From DATATV01 sp035551355 (GTDB lineage Bacteria > Actinomycetota > Actinomycetes > Mycobacteriales > Pseudonocardiaceae): a stretch of 11,902 nucleotides of DNA. The position numbers and the translations under genes were made by a program. Below are positions 11,824-11,902 of the stretch, piece after piece; position 1 is the first letter of the stretch, and each line of letters begins with the position of its first letter. The notes beneath the pieces were generated by a model. The model was given only the letters and a program-made list of their open reading frames with translations, did no database searches and had not been told where the DNA came from. The stretch lies in NCBI GenBank assembly GCA_035551355.1, contig DASZNF010000026.1, forward strand, positions 1 through 11,902. The letters are read 5' to 3'.

Positions 11824-11896
11824 GGGGCTGTAGCGCAGCTGGTAGCGCACCACACTGGCAGTGTGGGGGTCAGGGGTTCGAACCCCCTCAGCTCCA
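11824..11896 (+). tRNA. tRNA-Ala (anticodon GGC)
   Basis: A 73-nt cloverleaf. The acceptor is GGGGCTG/CAGCTCC with a G3-U70 pair, the alanine identity element. The D-stem is GCGC/GCGC, and the anticodon stem CCACA/TGTGG encloses CTGGCAG with anticodon GGC at 11857-11859 (reads GCC and GCU). The T-stem AGGGG/CCCCT encloses TTCGAAC, and the discriminator is A. The 3' CCA is not encoded. Confidence 0.97.
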
Positions 11897-11902
11897 CTCC
11901 TA

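Noticed and set aside
1..11902. CRISPR array, insertion sequence, integrase or defence system
   Set aside because: No regularly spaced repeats and no transposase, integrase, nuclease or toxin-antitoxin motif were seen on either strand.

Overview
The window is high-GC DNA from an actinomycete. The block prfB-ftsE-ftsX-smpB-ssrA, the actinobacterial style of tmRNA tag (ending in ALAA), frequent GTG starts and many apparently leaderless promoters all point to Actinomycetota. The flavour (PadR gene next to prfB, PF13796-type sensor kinase, MauE plus membrane-anchored DsbA) suggests Pseudonocardiales, but no sequence search was possible, so that is only a guess.

Layout. 1-323: no supported gene; a hairpin at the left edge and an inverted repeat just before a PadR-type regulator (324-833). 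926-4351: a forward housekeeping run of prfB (release factor 2), ftsE and ftsX (divisome ABC system controlling peptidoglycan hydrolysis) and smpB (trans-translation). 4356-6280: a reverse-strand two-component system (NarL-type response regulator and HisKA_3 kinase with a membrane sensor domain), wedged between smpB and its RNA partner. 6383-6751: ssrA (tmRNA) with the tag AKTNVKRDFALAA. 6752-7093: a gene-free, hairpin-rich scar holding a 29-bp direct repeat that duplicates the last bases of ssrA, and what looks like the C-terminal remnant of an amidase gene. 7094-8358: an AraC-type regulator divergent from a DUF2000 protein. 8432-8457: a perfect 12-bp-arm palindrome of HutC/GntR operator type. 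8460-10112 (reverse): a HutC-subfamily GntR regulator and, upstream of it, a VIT1/CCC1-type Fe/Mn transporter with a possible IdeR box. 10286-11718: a translationally overlapping MauE-like membrane protein and a membrane-anchored DsbA-like thioredoxin, probably an extracytoplasmic disulfide module. 11824-11896: tRNA-Ala(GGC).

Themes. prfB, smpB and ssrA serve translation termination and ribosome rescue, and they flank ftsEX as is usual in actinobacteria. Seven genes have a TANNNT-like -10 element (one is GATAAT) ending 6 to 8 nt before the start codon and no Shine-Dalgarno, so leaderless transcription appears to be the dominant mode here. I found no CRISPR array, transposase, integrase or clearly novel defence system. 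The least explained parts are the ssrA 3' scar, the orphan HutC-type operator at the wrong end of its presumed repressor gene, and the IdeR-like box near the VIT gene.
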